Assembly: GCA_026387915.1 (NCBI GenBank)
Contig: JAPLKS010000016.1
Coordinates: forward strand, 1-33,467
Direction: 5' to 3'
Length of the DNA: 33,467 bases
From: Gemmatimonadota bacterium
GTDB taxonomy: Bacteria; Gemmatimonadota; Gemmatimonadetes; Gemmatimonadales; Gemmatimonadaceae
Shown piece after piece: positions 6,803-14,557 of this stretch. The position numbers and the translations under genes were made by a program. The notes under the pieces were generated by a model. That model made no database searches. It was not told the DNA's origin and worked only from the letters and a program-made list of their open reading frames with translations. Each line of letters opens with the position of its first letter. Positions within the stretch are counted from its first letter, which is position 1.

Positions 6803-7144
6803 ATGGCCACCGACGCGAGTTATGCCGCCTACGTGTGCGATCAACTGCACGACGCCGGCGGGATCACCATCACCAAGATGTTCGGGGAGTACGGGCTGTA
6901 CCGTCACGGAAAAATCGTCGCACTCATTGCCGACAATCAGTTCTTCGTAAAACCGACGCCGCAGGGTGAAGCGGTGGTCGGTAACGTCACATGGGGGCCG
7001 CCCTACCCGGGCGCAAAACCATTTATCAACGCGAGCGATCTGCTCGACGACCCGTCGATACTCGTCCAACTGATTCTCGCCACGGACGCGGCGCTGCCAG
7101 CGCCAAAACCGAAAAAGCCAAAATCTCCAGCCAAAAAGAAGTGA
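6803..7144 (+). CDS. TfoX N-terminal domain protein
   Basis: This 113-residue protein consists of a TfoX_N domain (residues ~5-95) with the hallmark ITITKMFGEYGLYRHGKIVALI and the following DNQFFVKPT strand, then a Lys/Pro-rich tail (KPKKPKSPAKKK) that could bind nucleic acid. TfoX in gamma-proteobacteria regulates competence, but stand-alone TfoX_N proteins are widespread and mostly uncharacterised, so a competence role should not be assumed. It starts 14 bp after the amidase stop, and its stop TGA overlaps the GTG start of the prolyl-tRNA editing gene, giving a coupled pair. Confidence 0.88.
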   Translation: MATDASYAAYVCDQLHDAGGITITKMFGEYGLYRHGKIVALIADNQFFVKPTPQGEAVVGNVTWGPPYPGAKPFINASDLLDDPSILVQLILATDAALPAPKPKKPKSPAKKK

Positions 7145-7629
7145 CCGACATCTACGCCTTTCTCGACACCCACGGTATCAGCTACGAACGGTGCGACCAC
7201 GCACCGGCCTTCACCGTTGAAGACGTCGAACGCCTCGTCCCACTCGGCGGCGCCCGCACCAAAAACCTTTTCTTGCGCGACAAAAAGGGCACGCGCCAAG
7301 CGCTCGTCTCCGTGCGCGCCGACAAAACCGTCGACCTCGGCAAACTCTCCGCGAGCATCGCCTTTGAACGGCCAAGCTTTGGATCGCCCGACCGACTCAA
7401 AAAACGACTCGGCATTGAACCGGGCGCGGTGTCGCTGCTCGCGCTGATCAACGACCCCACGCACGATGTGGAATTATTTGTGGATCGCGATTTGTGGTCC
7501 GCCGATTCGGTGCAATGTCATCCGTTGGTGAATACGGCGACGCTACGGATTTCGGCCGAAGGCATCAAACAATTCCTGCAGGCCACCGGACACACGCCGC
7601 AGTTGATTGATCTGCCGGCGGCGGAGTAG
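7141..7629 (+). CDS. Prolyl-tRNA editing protein (ProX/PrdX, YbaK-like deacylase)
   Basis: This 162-residue stand-alone aminoacyl-tRNA deacylase has the INS/YbaK fold. The motif RTKNLFLRDKKG (~residues 39-50) is the lysine-containing signature of PrdX/ProXp-ala proteins, which hydrolyse mischarged Ala-tRNA(Pro). YERCDHAPAFTVED near the start and NPTH-like NDPTHDVELFVD further on also match. It acts in the cytoplasm as a translation quality-control factor. The start is GTG at 7141, whose last two bases and the next A form the TGA stop of the TfoX_N gene, suggesting translational coupling. Upstream in-frame codons overlap that gene and are unlikely to be used. Confidence 0.92.
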   Translation: MTDIYAFLDTHGISYERCDHAPAFTVEDVERLVPLGGARTKNLFLRDKKGTRQALVSVRADKTVDLGKLSASIAFERPSFGSPDRLKKRLGIEPGAVSLLALINDPTHDVELFVDRDLWSADSVQCHPLVNTATLRISAEGIKQFLQATGHTPQLIDLPAAE

Positions 7630-7664
7630 GGGTGGCACCAGCGGTCACACCGAGAGTTGATGCG

Positions 7665-8462
7665 ATGGCGACACCAACGGAATACTTTCGCTACGTCGCC
7701 ATTGGCGACAGCTCCACCGAAGGGCTCGAAGATCCGCTGCCAAATGGCGAGTACCGCGGCTGGGCCAATCGATTCGCCGAGCATGTGGCGGCGGCTCAGA
7801 GCACGCCGCTGCTCTACGCCAACCTCGCCGTCCGCGGCCGCAAGACGCACGAAGTGCGCAACGAACAGCTCGCGCCGGCGCTCGCGATGCAACCGGACAT
7901 CGCCACAGTCTTTGCAGGCGTCAACGACGTCGCGCGATTCACGTGCGACGTCCACGGCGTTGCCGCCGACCTCGAACACATGCTCGGCGCGCTCCGCTCC
8001 ACCGGCGCGACGGTGCTCACCATCACTATGCCGGACCTCTCGGCGAACGTTCCGCTCGCGCGACTCATGCGCGACCGGCTGCTCGCGCTCAACCAGCTCG
8101 TGCGCGACGCGGCCAATCGCACCGGCGCGCTCTGCGTCGATCTCGCGAGCTACGACATCACCACCGATCTCCGGCTCTGGCACCCGGACCGGCTCCACGC
8201 CAACAGCGAAGGACATCGGCGGATCGCCGGCGCGCTGGCCTCGGCCGTGAGCATCGACGCCGAGGAAGGGCACTGGGCCGACCCGCTGCCGGCCAAGCCC
8301 GCCCCAGGGCCAATAGACCGACTAAATGCCGAAGTCGCCTGGGCGCGCGATTTCTTCCTCCCCTGGGCTTGGCGACACGCCCGGGGGATCTCGTCAGGGG
8401 ACAAACGCGCTGCCAAACGGCCGAACCTGACCCCGGTTTCCCCTCTGAAACCGACCCCCTGA
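7665..8462 (+). CDS. SGNH/GDSL-family hydrolase
   Basis: This 265-residue cytoplasmic-looking SGNH hydrolase has block I GDSSTEG with nucleophile Ser16, block III GVNDV, and block V HPDRLHANSEGH with the Asp and His of the triad. There is no signal peptide. The family cleaves acyl esters or acetyl groups from lipids, sugars or peptides; the substrate is not evident. ATG 7665 has GAGAG eight bases upstream and is preferred to GTG 7632, which sits only 2 bp after the preceding stop. The C-terminal ~70 residues (after AVSIDAEEG) are rich in Pro, Ala, Arg and Lys and look like a family-specific extension. It follows the editing gene by 35 bp. Confidence 0.9.
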   Translation: MATPTEYFRYVAIGDSSTEGLEDPLPNGEYRGWANRFAEHVAAAQSTPLLYANLAVRGRKTHEVRNEQLAPALAMQPDIATVFAGVNDVARFTCDVHGVAADLEHMLGALRSTGATVLTITMPDLSANVPLARLMRDRLLALNQLVRDAANRTGALCVDLASYDITTDLRLWHPDRLHANSEGHRRIAGALASAVSIDAEEGHWADPLPAKPAPGPIDRLNAEVAWARDFFLPWAWRHARGISSGDKRAAKRPNLTPVSPLKPTP

Positions 8463-8567
8463 AATAGCCTTCGGCTTCTGGCCGAACTACTGTCCGCACG
8501 GTAGGTTAGGGCGACATTCATTTAATAGCCGCAGCCCCACCCTTCGGCCTGAAAGTCGCGCCCCTAC

Positions 8568-11204
8568 GTGACGCACAAAGACCTCACCCCGCGATTGAAC
8601 GCGGCGCTCGCTGGCCGCTATCGCGTTGACCGGGAAATCGGTCGCGGGGGAATGGCCACGGTCTATCTGGCCGAAGACATCAAACATCAGCGCAACGTCG
8701 CGCTCAAAGTGCTGCATCCGGAACTCGGCGTCGTGCTCGGCGCCGAACGGTTCCTCGCCGAAATCCGCACCACGGCCAACCTGCAGCATCCCAACATCCT
8801 GCCGCTCTACGATTCCGGCGCCGCCGACGGACTCGTGTTCTACGTGATGCCGTACATCGAGGGGGAGTCGCTGCGCGACCGGATGACGCGCGAAGGACAG
8901 CTCCCCATCGGCGACGCCATCCGGCTCATCCAAGGCGCCGCGTCCGCGCTCGACTACGCGCATCGCCACGGCGTGATCCACCGCGACATCAAGCCCGAAA
9001 ACATTCTGCTGCAGGACGGCCAGGCGCTCGTCGCCGACTTCGGCGTGGCGCTCGCCGTGACCAACGCCGCGGGGATGCGCATCACGCAGACGGGGATGAG
9101 CGTCGGCACGCCGGCGTACATGAGTCCGGAGCAGGCCGCCGCCGAACGCACCGTGGACGGACGCAGCGACGTCTATTCGCTCGCAGCCGTGATGTACGAG
9201 ATGCTCTGCGGCGAGGCGCCGTTCACCGGGCCGAGTGCAGCGGCGATCATGTCGCGCATGATGACCGAAGTGCCGCGCGCGGTGGACGCGCGCCGGCCGT
9301 CGGTTCCGGTGTACGTGAGCGACGCGGTGCATCGTTCGCTCGAGAAGATTCCGGGCGATCGCTTTGCGTCGGCCGCCGACTTCAGTCATGCGCTCGACAA
9401 ACCGGGCACCGGCACGTATCGCGCGGCGATTCGCTCGGCGCGGTCGCGGCGGCGCGAAGTGGTGTATGCGGTGGCGGCGGTGGTGCTTGCGACGGGCGCG
9501 TGGTACGCGGGGCGCGGCGGTGCGCGCGGAACTGAGAACGAACAGCCGCCGTCACGCCTGCTGATGCCCGCCGTGGACCCAGCGTTTGCGAGCACTGACC
9601 GCGAGATCGACATTTCGCCGAACGGTGACGAGTTGCTGTTCAAGTACAAGCGACCCGACGGCCGCATCACGCTCGCACGTCAGGCGCTCGATGCCACGGA
9701 TCCCATCCCGTTCCTGAATCTGCCGGCGGATATCGGCAATCCCGTATTTGGGCCCGACGGCAAGTGGTTCGTGGCCTCGGTGGCCGGCGATCGACACCTG
9801 TATCGCCAGTCCATCACGAGCGGTACGGCGGAGTCGCTCCCGATTCGCGCCGTGGGATTCACCGTCGACGGCCGCGGCAGAATCTGGTATCAGAACGATG
9901 CGCAGGAACTCGCGTATCTCGACGCCAACAACAAGTCGATCGCGGTGAAGGGGCTCAAGCCCAATCTCCTGCTGATGCAGATTCTCCCAAGTGAGCGGTA
10001 TGCGCTCATGGAGCGACGGCCGGCGCAGGGGGCGGCATCGGGCCCGATCATCGCGGTGGATCTGACGACGGGCGCTGAGACGACGGTCATCGGCAGCGAG
10101 ACGGTCGAGGCGTACTACACCTCGGGGCTGCTGGTGTACATCAAGCTCGACGGCACCATCAATGCGGCGCCGTTCGACCTGTCCACGCGCACGATCACGG
10201 GGTCGTCGGTGACCGTTGCCAGTGGCGTCGCGTCGTTCGCGGTGGCACAGTTCGCGGTTTCGCGCAACGGCACGCTCGCGTACCGGCCGCAGGGTCCGCG
10301 CAACATCGTGCTGTTGAACCGCACGGGTCAGACGCTCACGACCGTGCCGGGCGCCGACTTCAGCCACAGTCCCAAGTTCTCCCCCGACGGTCGTCGCATC
10401 GCGTTCGACGTCACCGACGCGGACGGTCGTGACGTGTGGCTCTACGACGTCGGCAGCCGAGCGCTCACACGAACCACCTTCGCGGGCAATGGGCACGATG
10501 TGGCCTGGTCGCCCGACGGGCACTCCATCGCGTTCCTTTCCGCCCGGGCCGGCACGCTGGGGATCTTCAGCAAGCGCGCCGACGGGTCCACGCAGAGTGA
10601 TTCGCTCCTTACGTCGTCGCAAATCGGATACTCGGGCACGTGGCTCAAGGACGGCAAGTCGCTCCTCACGGTCGTGCTCAACCTGAAGGCGAAGAGCGGC
10701 AGCGACATCGCCCTCGTGCGGAATGGCGGGCACGGACCGATCGAACCGGTGCTCGCTACGGAGTACGAAGAGCTGTATCCCATGCTCTCCCCGGACGAAC
10801 GCTGGCTCGCGTACTCCTCCGATCAGTCGGGCCGGCAGGAGGTATACGTGCGTCCGTTTGGTCGTGAGGGCGATCAGGCGCAGGTCTCGCTCGCCGGCGG
10901 AACCGAGCCGGTGTGGTCGAAAGACGGGAAGGAGCTGTTTTTCCGCACGTTCGACAAAGGCACGCCGGTGCTCGCGGTTGCCGCCATTCAGACCGTGCCG
11001 GCGCTCGCCGTCGCGTCGCGCACCAACCTGTTCCCGGTAGGCGACATCGAATCGTCGACGCCACACCCGGACTACGACGTATCGCCCGACGGCAAGTCGT
11101 TCGCGATGTCACGCCGCACGGGCGGATCGCCGAACATCGTCATCATCCAAAACCTCCCCGCACTCGTGAAGAAACTCCAGGGCGCCACGGCGGCACCGAA
11201 ATGA
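8568..11204 (+). CDS. Transmembrane Ser/Thr protein kinase with C-terminal PD40 beta-propeller
   Basis: This 878-residue Hanks-type kinase starts at GTG 8568. The kinase domain covers ~18-285: glycine loop GRGGMATVY, Lys47 in VALKVLHPE, HRDIKPEN with catalytic Asp140, DFG with Asp157, and the activation segment ending TPAYMSPEQA. An Arg-rich juxtamembrane stretch precedes one TM helix (~298-315). The remaining ~550 residues are repeated FSPDGR/WSPDG/LSPDERWLAYSS units of a WD40-like (PD40, TolB-type) propeller, probably periplasmic and sensing a ligand or binding proteins. This architecture is abundant in Gemmatimonadota and Acidobacteriota. Its stop overlaps the MATE start by 4 bp. The 105 bp upstream is non-coding, with no promoter I can define. 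Confidence 0.96.
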   Translation: MTHKDLTPRLNAALAGRYRVDREIGRGGMATVYLAEDIKHQRNVALKVLHPELGVVLGAERFLAEIRTTANLQHPNILPLYDSGAADGLVFYVMPYIEGESLRDRMTREGQLPIGDAIRLIQGAASALDYAHRHGVIHRDIKPENILLQDGQALVADFGVALAVTNAAGMRITQTGMSVGTPAYMSPEQAAAERTVDGRSDVYSLAAVMYEMLCGEAPFTGPSAAAIMSRMMTEVPRAVDARRPSVPVYVSDAVHRSLEKIPGDRFASAADFSHALDKPGTGTYRAAIRSARSRRREVVYAVAAVVLATGAWYAGRGGARGTENEQPPSRLLMPAVDPAFASTDREIDISPNGDELLFKYKRPDGRITLARQALDATDPIPFLNLPADIGNPVFGPDGKWFVASVAGDRHLYRQSITSGTAESLPIRAVGFTVDGRGRIWYQNDAQELAYLDANNKSIAVKGLKPNLLLMQILPSERYALMERRPAQGAASGPIIAVDLTTGAETTVIGSETVEAYYTSGLLVYIKLDGTINAAPFDLSTRTITGSSVTVASGVASFAVAQFAVSRNGTLAYRPQGPRNIVLLNRTGQTLTTVPGADFSHSPKFSPDGRRIAFDVTDADGRDVWLYDVGSRALTRTTFAGNGHDVAWSPDGHSIAFLSARAGTLGIFSKRADGSTQSDSLLTSSQIGYSGTWLKDGKSLLTVVLNLKAKSGSDIALVRNGGHGPIEPVLATEYEELYPMLSPDERWLAYSSDQSGRQEVYVRPFGREGDQAQVSLAGGTEPVWSKDGKELFFRTFDKGTPVLAVAAIQTVPALAVASRTNLFPVGDIESSTPHPDYDVSPDGKSFAMSRRTGGSPNIVIIQNLPALVKKLQGATAAPK

Positions 11205-12649
11205 GCGACACCACCGCCGCGCCGACCGACGAAGCATCATCGGCCAAGAAGCAGAGCGAAAAACGCTACGACCGCTCCATCGTCGAAGGACCGCTCAGCG
11301 CCGCGGTCTGGAAACTCGCGTGGCCCACCATCCTCGCCAACATCATTGGCGGATTGCAGGGCGTCATCGACCACGCCATGGTCGGCAACTACGTGGGCTT
11401 CACCGGCAACGCCGCCGTTGGCGTGAGCTGGCAGATCTTTCTCGTGGTCATCGTCTTCATCTCGTCGCTCTTCACCGGGATGAGCGTGCTCGTCGCCCGC
11501 TTTGCCGGCGCGGGCGATCACGAAAAAGTCGATCGCACCGTCTACCAAGCCTTCATTGCCGCCATCGTCATCGCACTCGGCGTGCTCGCGCCCGTGGGCT
11601 ACTGGCTCGCACCACATCTGCTCGGCATGGTGAATGCCTCGGCGGCCGTGCAAGCCGAAGCGCTGCCGTTTCTGCGCACGATGTTCGTGTTCAGTCTTGG
11701 CATGATGATCTTCTTCATGCTCGCCGGCGCACTGCGCTCCGCCGGAGACGCGCGCACCCCCATGGCACTCGGCATCGCCACGACGGTGCTCAACGTCACC
11801 TTCAATGTGATTCTCATTCGCGGACTCGGGCCGATTCCGGCGTACGGCACCAAGGGTGCCGCCATGGGAACCTCGTTGGCGTTTGGTATTGTTGGCATCT
11901 ACTCGCTCTGGAAACTGATGATGGGCGGCTGGGTGATTCGCTTTCCACGCCACGAGGGCTATGCCCCTGATTGGGCGATTATCAAATCGCTCTTCCGTTT
12001 TGGTCTTCCCACCGGCATTCAGGGCATTGCGATGAACGTGGGCGGCGTGCTGCTGCTCGGGTTCATTGGGAGCGTCAAGCACGGCGCCGAAGCACAGGCT
12101 ACGTACGCGGTGAGTTACAGCGAACTGTTTTCGTTTGTCACCTGGACGTCCACAGCACTGCTCGGTGCCGCAGCAACAGTGGCCGGTCAGAACCTCGGCG
12201 CAGGGAATCCCCATCGCGCCGTGCAGGGCGTGCACACCGCGGCGCGCATCGGGCTCGTGGGCGCTGCGATTATCGGCGCGCTCTTTCTGCTGATTCCGGC
12301 GCAACTGCTGGCCATCTTCGGCATGCACGACGCCATTGTGGTGGAAATCGGCACGCAATTACTGCGCGTGCTCGCACTCTCCGGCTTGTTCATTACCGTG
12401 GCGCTCACCTACACCGGCGGGCTACAGGGCACCGGCGACACCAAGGGGCCGCTGTATATCTCGATTGTGTCGCAGCTGATGCTGCCGCTCGCGATCTGCT
12501 TTGTGATGCAGCGTCTTGGAGAATTGCAGCCGATTCACATTTGGCTGGCTATTCTCGCTGGGCACTCCACACGATGCGTGCTGAGCGTGATTCGGTTCAA
12601 CCAGGGGAAGTGGCGGAACATCAAAGTGGATTTGAGCGCGCACGGCTGA
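11201..12649 (+). CDS. MATE-family multidrug/toxin exporter
   Basis: This 482-residue protein has a polar N-terminal tail (~30 residues) and about twelve hydrophobic segments in two similar halves, typical of Na+ or H+ coupled MATE transporters (NorM/DinF type). Diagnostic stretches are WPTILANIIGGLQGVIDHAMVGNY near the start and the half-repeat FGLPTGIQGIAMNVGGVLLLGFIG in the middle, with GAAATVAGQNLGAGNPHRA. It resides in the inner membrane and exports cationic or metabolic compounds. The ATG overlaps the kinase stop (ATGA), so the two are translated together and the kinase may control or be linked to the pump. That functional link is inferred only from gene order. The gene ends in a tandem-repeat tail. 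Confidence 0.95.
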   Translation: MSDTTAAPTDEASSAKKQSEKRYDRSIVEGPLSAAVWKLAWPTILANIIGGLQGVIDHAMVGNYVGFTGNAAVGVSWQIFLVVIVFISSLFTGMSVLVARFAGAGDHEKVDRTVYQAFIAAIVIALGVLAPVGYWLAPHLLGMVNASAAVQAEALPFLRTMFVFSLGMMIFFMLAGALRSAGDARTPMALGIATTVLNVTFNVILIRGLGPIPAYGTKGAAMGTSLAFGIVGIYSLWKLMMGGWVIRFPRHEGYAPDWAIIKSLFRFGLPTGIQGIAMNVGGVLLLGFIGSVKHGAEAQATYAVSYSELFSFVTWTSTALLGAAATVAGQNLGAGNPHRAVQGVHTAARIGLVGAAIIGALFLLIPAQLLAIFGMHDAIVVEIGTQLLRVLALSGLFITVALTYTGGLQGTGDTKGPLYISIVSQLMLPLAICFVMQRLGELQPIHIWLAILAGHSTRCVLSVIRFNQGKWRNIKVDLSAHG

Positions 12650-12671
12650 GCGCACGGCGGAGCGCACGGCG
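12648..12671. repeat. Tandem 12-bp repeat at the MATE gene 3' end
   Basis: GAGCGCACGGCG occurs twice in tandem, preceded by a related copy (GAGCGCGCACGGCT, 12634-12647) that contains the MATE stop codon region and followed by a partial GAGCGCGC. It occupies part of the 57-bp space between the convergent MATE and PIN toxin genes. Confidence 0.8.
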
Positions 12672-12706
12672 GAGCGCGCGCGAGCGCATGCGAAGCGGCT
12701 CGTGCG

Positions 12707-13087
12707 TTAGGCGCCGAATCCCAGCAGTGCGGCCACGTCCCGCTGACGTTCGTCGAGCGTCATAAAACTCAGCTCACTCGGCTCGGGCGCGAGATAGAGC
12801 GCGGTGGCGAGATGCCAGCAGTCGGCGCCGCGCACATATCCGGCCTCGAGCACCGCTGCAATCTCAGCGCTCAACGGTCGGTCGGGCAGCAGCCAGGTGA
12901 TGCTGCTCAACACCCGACTCGCGCCTTCCACGCCCTCGCGTCGGAGCGCGGCGCGTAACTCCGCCTCGAGCAGGTTGGACGACACGAGTCGATCGAACCG
13001 CGCCAGCCGGCGCTCAACTGCGGCCGCGCCGCGCTCGCCGAGTGCGACGGCCACGAGGCATGACGTGTCGACGTACGCGACCTTCAT
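12707..13087 (-). CDS. PIN-domain toxin (VapC-like)
   Basis: This 126-residue PIN-domain ribonuclease is the predicted toxin of a type II toxin-antitoxin module. Metal-binding acids are Asp7 (YVDTSCLV), Glu41/Glu43 (NLLEAELRAAL), Asp89 (GADCWHLATAL) and Asp112 (MTLDERQR), in the spacing usual for VapC. It acts in the cytoplasm on RNA when free of antitoxin; the RNA target is unknown. Its ATG overlaps the stop of the upstream antitoxin by 4 bp (13084-13087), so translation is coupled. It is convergent with the MATE gene. Confidence 0.93.
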   Translation of the reverse strand: MKVAYVDTSCLVAVALGERGAAAVERRLARFDRLVSSNLLEAELRAALRREGVEGASRVLSSITWLLPDRPLSAEIAAVLEAGYVRGADCWHLATALYLAPEPSELSFMTLDERQRDVAALLGFGA

Positions 13088-13359
13088 TCGCTGCGGTCGT
13101 CGAGAAAGCGCTTGAGCGCGCCCGGACGTTTTGCCAACTGCGGAATGCGATGTGTTCGCTTGGCGGGCGGGACGAGAATGCCACGCTCTTCTAGGGACGT
13201 CAGGCGAGCCGCGAGTGTATGGCCCTGCGGTTCAACCGCGCGGATCTCGACGGCAGGCTCGCCGTGCACCGTCACAATCACGGCGTGTCCCTCACGAACG
13301 CGACGAACAATGGCGGAGAGGTGCGCCTTGGCTTCGTAGAGCGAGTAGGTGTCCTTCAT
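13084..13359 (-). CDS. Phd/YefM-family antitoxin
   Basis: This 91-residue antitoxin starts MKDTYSLYEAKAHLSAIVRRVREG, then VIVTVHGEPAVEIRAV, the standard Phd/YefM N-terminal DNA-binding and dimerisation fold (~1-55). The C-terminal ~35 residues are basic and proline-containing and would wrap the PIN toxin. Both genes are read from a promoter whose operator palindrome (13373-13390) is the likely autoregulatory site. The start codon lies 6 bp after the predicted -10 box and has no Shine-Dalgarno, so the mRNA is probably leaderless. Confidence 0.92.
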   Translation of the reverse strand: MKDTYSLYEAKAHLSAIVRRVREGHAVIVTVHGEPAVEIRAVEPQGHTLAARLTSLEERGILVPPAKRTHRIPQLAKRPGALKRFLDDRSE

Positions 13360-13365
13360 TCGTAA

Positions 13366-13394
13366 AAGGTATCTAGTCTGACCAGACTAGTCAA
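13366..13394 (-). promoter_or_regulatory. Promoter with overlapping operator palindrome for the Phd/PIN pair
   Basis: On the minus strand a -35 box TTGACT (13394-13389) and a -10 box TACCTT (13371-13366) are separated by exactly 17 bp. A perfect palindrome CTAGTCTG-AC-CAGACTAG (13373-13390) fills the spacer and touches the -35 box, the expected position for repression by the antitoxin complex. The predicted transcription start falls on or beside the antitoxin ATG. Confidence 0.75.
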
Positions 13395-13395
13395 A

Positions 13396-14049
13396 TTAGA
13401 GATCTCTCGCCGTGCGCTCCAGAGGATCGGATAAATGGCCGCCCCGATACACTTTGACCCCGTCATTCACCCCATGCACCAGCAGCAGGGCGTCCTTCCG
13501 TCCGTACTTGGCCATGAGATCGTGCATCATCGGCTCCTCTCCACCCCAGGGATAGCCGAAGACCACATCAAAGTCTTCCAGCGCTTGCCCAAGTTGTAGA
13601 TAGCCGGACTCTCCAGTGCCGATCGTCCCCGTGCGCTCGTCGCCATCCGCCGTCTTCCAGTGGTAGCCGGTGGGCAGAAAGCTGGCGGCCGCAAAACGCG
13701 CCTTGGAATCGAACCGCTCAGCCAACGCACGCGCGGTCTTTACGAGCGATGCATCGAGCTCAATGCCGCAGGCATCGTAGCCGAGCAGGTCGGCCATGAT
13801 GGTGATCACACCCGTGGCCGAGCCCCATTCGAGAAAGCGGCGCTTTGGCGCACGATGCTCGAGAAGCGACGTGAGCACCACCTCATATTCGGCGGGCACG
13901 AACGGATGAAAGTCGTGATCGCGCACGTCGGAGTCGAACTTCTCGAAAATAGCCCACCCTTCTTCGCACAGCGCGGCCAGCCGAGTGCGCAGGGCCTCGT
14001 CCAGCTCAGGGCGCAAGACAGGTGGTCGAATCGGTCGTTGTTCGTGCAC
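13396..14049 (-). CDS. Class I SAM-dependent methyltransferase-like protein
   Basis: This 217-residue protein has a Rossmann-type SAM-binding core: FLEWGSATGVITIMADLLG (motif I, ~72-90), an acidic end of strand 2 in GIELDA (E97), and DVVFGYPWGGEE at the strand 4 position. The first ~70 residues form a helical cap with EEGWAIFEKFDSDVRDHDFHPFVP. Substrate unknown. GTG 14049 is chosen because AGGAG sits four bases upstream; longer frames to 14142 lack this. It lies 59 bp after the DUF779 gene on the same strand, so it may be the last gene of the aldehyde dehydrogenase cluster, although nothing links it functionally. Its stop is two bases from the -35 box of the following toxin-antitoxin promoter. 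Confidence 0.8.
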   Translation of the reverse strand: MHEQRPIRPPVLRPELDEALRTRLAALCEEGWAIFEKFDSDVRDHDFHPFVPAEYEVVLTSLLEHRAPKRRFLEWGSATGVITIMADLLGYDACGIELDASLVKTARALAERFDSKARFAAASFLPTGYHWKTADGDERTGTIGTGESGYLQLGQALEDFDVVFGYPWGGEEPMMHDLMAKYGRKDALLLVHGVNDGVKVYRGGHLSDPLERTARDL

Positions 14050-14108
14050 GGGACTCCTAGAAGTGGCTCGGAAACCGCCGCTCACCGCGGCGCGCCCCCA
14101 CGCGCAAT

Positions 14109-14477
14109 CTAACCCGCGATTCCGCCCGCGAGCGTCTCCCACTCTGCGTCGGTGAACAGGCGCGACCGCGTAAGAAAGCGAAGCCCCTCGGGCCCTTCGA
14201 GCGAAAACATGCCGCCGCGCCCGGGCACCACGTCAATAATGAGCTGCGTGTGCTGCCAGTACTCAAACTGCGCACGACTCATATAGAAGGCGCAACCGCC
14301 AATCTCTCCGAGCTGCACATCGGAGTCGCCGGTGAGGAATTCGTCGCGCGGGTAGCACATGGGCGCACTGCCGTCGCAGCAGCCGCCCGACTGATGGAAC
14401 ATCAGCGGGCCGTGTTTGACTTTGAGAGTCTCTATCAACTCGAGCGTGGCTGGCGTTGCAAGCACACGTTCAACCAT
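14109..14477 (-). CDS. DUF779 family protein
   Basis: This 122-residue DUF779 protein carries the hallmark HQSGGCCDGSAPMCYP (~28-43), whose three closely spaced cysteines suggest metal or redox chemistry, and DVVPGRGGMFSLE later. The family is found next to acetaldehyde dehydrogenase genes in many bacteria and is thought to support or regulate that enzyme, though the mechanism is unproven. Here it directly follows the aldehyde dehydrogenase gene on the same strand, with an 80-bp gap holding a hairpin. A strong GGAGGAG ribosome binding site lies just upstream of the ATG. Confidence 0.93.
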   Translation of the reverse strand: MVERVLATPATLELIETLKVKHGPLMFHQSGGCCDGSAPMCYPRDEFLTGDSDVQLGEIGGCAFYMSRAQFEYWQHTQLIIDVVPGRGGMFSLEGPEGLRFLTRSRLFTDAEWETLAGGIAG

Positions 14478-14497
14478 AAAATGCTCCTCCGTTGAAA

Positions 14498-14530
14498 ATG
14501 CGGGCGGCGCTCTCGCTGCGCCGCCCGCAT
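14498..14530 (-). terminator. Hairpin between aldehyde dehydrogenase and DUF779
   Basis: Perfect 13-bp arms ATGCGGGCGGCGC (14498-14510) and GCGCCGCCCGCAT (14518-14530) surround a 7-base loop. On the minus strand the stem is followed by TTTTC, giving a weak intrinsic terminator. As it sits inside a likely operon, it may act as a partial terminator or mRNA stabiliser that sets less DUF779 than dehydrogenase. The DUF779 ribosome binding site is just downstream. Confidence 0.7.
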
Positions 14531-14557
14531 CTCAACAATAACAGCTTTGGCCTAGGG

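Noticed and set aside
9552-11066. A 504-codon open frame opposite the kinase propeller
   Set aside because: Composition is typical of antisense GC-rich frames; the sense strand encodes repeated SPDG propeller blades.
12706-12712. GTTAGGC core-like motif overlapping the PIN toxin stop codon
   Set aside because: It resembles an attC box and suggested the Phd/PIN pair is a former cassette. However, no matching second core or convincing paired arm is found in the adjacent ~100 bp, so chance is more likely.
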